Of a stretch of 39,369 nucleotides of DNA, positions 37,583 through 39,369 are shown piece by piece (the stretch's first letter is position 1; every line of letters begins with the position of its first letter). A program made the position numbers and the translations under genes. The DNA is from an uncultured Selenomonadaceae bacterium (GTDB taxonomy: Bacteria; Bacillota; Negativicutes; Selenomonadales; Selenomonadaceae): NCBI GenBank assembly GCA_937902665.1, contig CALELM010000056.1, positions 1 through 39,369 of the forward strand, in the 5' to 3' direction. The notes under the pieces were generated by a model. It made no database searches. It was not told the origin of the DNA and saw nothing but the letters and a program-made list of their open reading frames with translations.

Positions 37583-39369
37583 ATGAAAGATTGGAATAAA
37601 AAGAAACTCACGGCACTTGTCTGTGCTGGATTGATGGCGGGGACATTGTTGCCTTGTGGAATAGTGAGTGCAGAGAATGTAATACTTGATGAAGTAGTTA
37701 CTGATGGTGCAGATTTGCCTACAGGTGCGAAATGGCTTGATAGCAATAATGGCATTGCATTGAAAAATTCAGGGGATACGCTTGTTTTGGATTTTAGAAA
37801 TTCTAATGAGTGGAATAAATATTTTTGTGGTGGTTGTAGTGATGGAAGCGATGGGATAAGCAATTATCATGTAGTTTTTAATAGTGGTATAACGGATCAG
37901 ATTTACGGCGGTTGGTCAGCAAGTGGAAATGCTACGAAAAACACCGTCACGATAAGTGGTGGTGGTACAGTGGACCAGATTGTTTACGGCGGTTATTCTT
38001 CCTATGGCAATGCCACGCAAAACACCGTCACGATAAGTGGTGGTACAGTGAGCAACCATCTTTACGGCGGTTATTCTTTCTCTGGCGATGCCACGCAAAA
38101 CACCGTCACGATAAGTGGTGGTACAGTGAGCAACCATCTTTTCGGCGGTTATTCTTTCTCTAGCGATGCCACGCAAAACACCGTCACGATAAGTGGTGGT
38201 ACAGTGGACCAGAATGTTTACGGCGGTTCTTCCGCTCAAGGCAATGCCACAGGAAATACGGTCAATCTCGTTGGTCTCGGCAGCACGCTGGAGGGCGCAG
38301 TGACCAAGAATCAAAAAACACCTAGCATTGCAGGCGTGGTCTACGGTGGTGCTTCGAACAGCGGTTCGGTTTCGGGCAATACGCTGAACGTCTACGGCAC
38401 GGGAACGCAGGCAAGGAACATAAAGTACTTCGATACCATCAACTTCTATGTTCCTGCTTCGGCAGTGAACGGAGACGTGATGCTCGAATGTAAAGATACG
38501 GAAACCGCAACCTCTCTTAAAGGAACAACGGTCAGCACTGGCATAGAGTCCGGTTCCAAGCTGAAGAAAGATGATAAAATTGTCCTGCTGAGGAACGAAA
38601 GCAAAGGTATTGAGACAGATGGAACTACCAAGCTGGACGGCAAGCTAAATGTCGGCAACTGGATGGAATATGATGTCACGGTAGCACTCGAAAATGAGGA
38701 CAAGGAATTGGTGCTGACGCTCAATAAGGACTTGAAAGAGAACACTCCGCCGACACCAGATCCGACACCGGAGCCTCCGAAGCCCGATCGCCTGACGGAG
38801 AACTCCAAGACGTTTGCGGAAACCCGTGCAGCTGAGGTTTCCTTCCTCAACAACGGTTCGGATCTTATCGCAAGGCAGGGCATACTGAATGCGCAGATGG
38901 CGGCAGAGGCAGAGGAACAGGTAGCTGGCACTGACACGAATGAGGCAACGTCAGGCTTCGTCCCGTTTGCGGCACTTGGTGCGGCAAGCATGCGCTACGA
39001 GACAGGCTCCTATGTGGACAGCAAGGGCTGGGGCATCAATGTGGGAATGTCTCGTATCCTCCATCAAGAGGACGGCAAGACCTTGCTTGCCCCGTTCTTG
39101 GAATACGGCAAGGCAAGTTATGACAGCTACCTCGACAACGGCGTGCATGGCAATGGAGCGAACCAGTACTTCGGTGTCGGTGTTCTTGCCCGCAAGGACT
39201 TGAACACGGGACTCTATTACGAGGGAAGCGTCCGCCTTGGACAGATGAAGGGCGACTACGAGGGACTGGACAAGTATGACACGAAATCCATGTACTATGC
39301 CTTCCACGCAGGAGTCGGCAAGGTCGTTCCTGTGAACGACAAGTCCAGCATGGACTACTACGGCAAGCT
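37583..39369 (+). CDS. Autotransporter adhesin with 26-residue repeats (C-terminus outside window)
   Basis: An open frame of 595 codons without a stop runs to the window end. It starts with a signal peptide (basic MKDWNKKK, hydrophobic core, cleavage expected after IVSA near residue 34). A Gly/Thr/Asn-rich passenger follows, carrying repeats of the type NTVTISGGTVSNHLYGGYS (residues about 120-224), which suggests a beta-solenoid. A proline-rich linker (near 387-400) comes next, then a helical stretch (LTENSKTFAETRAAEVSFL). From about 455 the beginning of an autotransporter beta-barrel is seen (GFVPFAALGAASMRYETGS, GWGINVGMSR, LLAPFLEYGKASYDSYL). The ATG at 37583 follows GGAGG by 11 bases. Codons in the first 110 residues are distinctly AT-rich, unlike the barrel part. 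A surface adhesin role is inferred; the ligand is unknown. Confidence 0.88.
   Translation, partial: MKDWNKKKLTALVCAGLMAGTLLPCGIVSAENVILDEVVTDGADLPTGAKWLDSNNGIALKNSGDTLVLDFRNSNEWNKYFCGGCSDGSDGISNYHVVFNSGITDQIYGGWSASGNATKNTVTISGGGTVDQIVYGGYSSYGNATQNTVTISGGTVSNHLYGGYSFSGDATQNTVTISGGTVSNHLFGGYSFSSDATQNTVTISGGTVDQNVYGGSSAQGNATGNTVNLVGLGSTLEGAVTKNQKTPSIAGVVYGGASNSGSVSGNTLNVYGTGTQARNIKYFDTINFYVPASAVNGDVMLECKDTETATSLKGTTVSTGIESGSKLKKDDKIVLLRNESKGIETDGTTKLDGKLNVGNWMEYDVTVALENEDKELVLTLNKDLKENTPPTPDPTPEPPKPDRLTENSKTFAETRAAEVSFLNNGSDLIARQGILNAQMAAEAEEQVAGTDTNEATSGFVPFAALGAASMRYETGSYVDSKGWGINVGMSRILHQEDGKTLLAPFLEYGKASYDSYLDNGVHGNGANQYFGVGVLARKDLNTGLYYEGSVRLGQMKGDYEGLDKYDTKSMYYAFHAGVGKVVPVNDKSSMDYYGK
37940..38254 (+). 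repeat. Four tandem 78/81-base repeats in the adhesin passenger
   Basis: Units start at 37940 (81 bases), 38021, 38099 and 38177 (78 bases each), each opening with AACACCGTCACGATAAGTGG and encoding NTVTISGG...YGG...A(T). Units 2 and 3 differ by only two bases by eye. Degenerate copies flank the array on both sides (about 37862-37939 and 38255-38376). The array is in frame, so gain or loss of units would change the passenger length without breaking the gene. Confidence 0.92.

Noticed and set aside
37912..38163. Repetitive alternative-frame ORF and CRISPR-like spacing in the 78-base repeats
   Set aside because: The repeats are contiguous without unique spacers and are in frame in the adhesin gene, so they are coding repeats.

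Overview
The window is a chromosomal segment from a diderm Firmicute of the class Negativicutes, most likely a Selenomonas-like member of the Selenomonadaceae. The evidence is a complete lipid A/Kdo/Lpt/Bam/Tam/Mla outer-membrane gene set combined with strong Gram-positive-type ribosome binding sites (AGGAGG-like), frequent TTG starts, a WaaA-LpxK fusion, LpxI instead of LpxH, several OmpH genes, and an MlaD with a barrel-like tail. This placement comes from gene content, not a database match.

Layout. Positions 1-39 hold the first codons of a minus-strand gene that leaves the window. From 36416 down to 166 every gene lies on the minus strand: 33 genes, nearly all for building the outer membrane. 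In transcription order the first block is mlaE-mlaF-mlaD-tolC-tamB-bamA-ompH-(membrane-anchored OmpH-like gene)-ompH-lpxD, ending at a hairpin terminator near 22170. The second block starts behind a promoter set in a 23-bp perfect palindrome: lpxL-like acyltransferase, lpxC, fabZ, lpxA, lpxI, lpxB, msbA, waaA-lpxK, kdsB, kdsA, kdsD, kdsC, second acyltransferase, lptC, lptA, lptB, lptF/G, a DUF3084 gene, yqgF and a dCMP deaminase. A near-consensus promoter then precedes wecA-wecB-atpZ, which ends at a terminator near 100-134. Internal promoter-like sites also lie before bamA, ompH, lpxC and fabZ, so the array is probably several overlapping transcripts.

How the genes work together. LpxA/C/D/I/B and the two acyltransferases with LpxK make lipid A. 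KdsD/A/C/B supply CMP-Kdo and WaaA adds it. MsbA flips the product and LptB/F/C/A start its export. BamA, TamB and the OmpH proteins handle outer-membrane proteins and envelope assembly. MlaE/F/D moves phospholipid. WecA/WecB start an undecaprenyl-linked glycan. Pathway members not in the window are LptD, LptE, a second LptF/G permease, MlaA/B/C and BamB-E.

The right end (36600-39369) is on the plus strand and different in character: an RNase HI with an N-terminal hybrid-binding domain and its own terminator, then the first 595 codons of an autotransporter adhesin with 26-residue repeats, running off the window. No gene-free stretch exceeds 300 bases; the longest are 37309-37582, 21952-22189 and 27442-27672. 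No tRNA, rRNA, CRISPR array or transposase was recognised.
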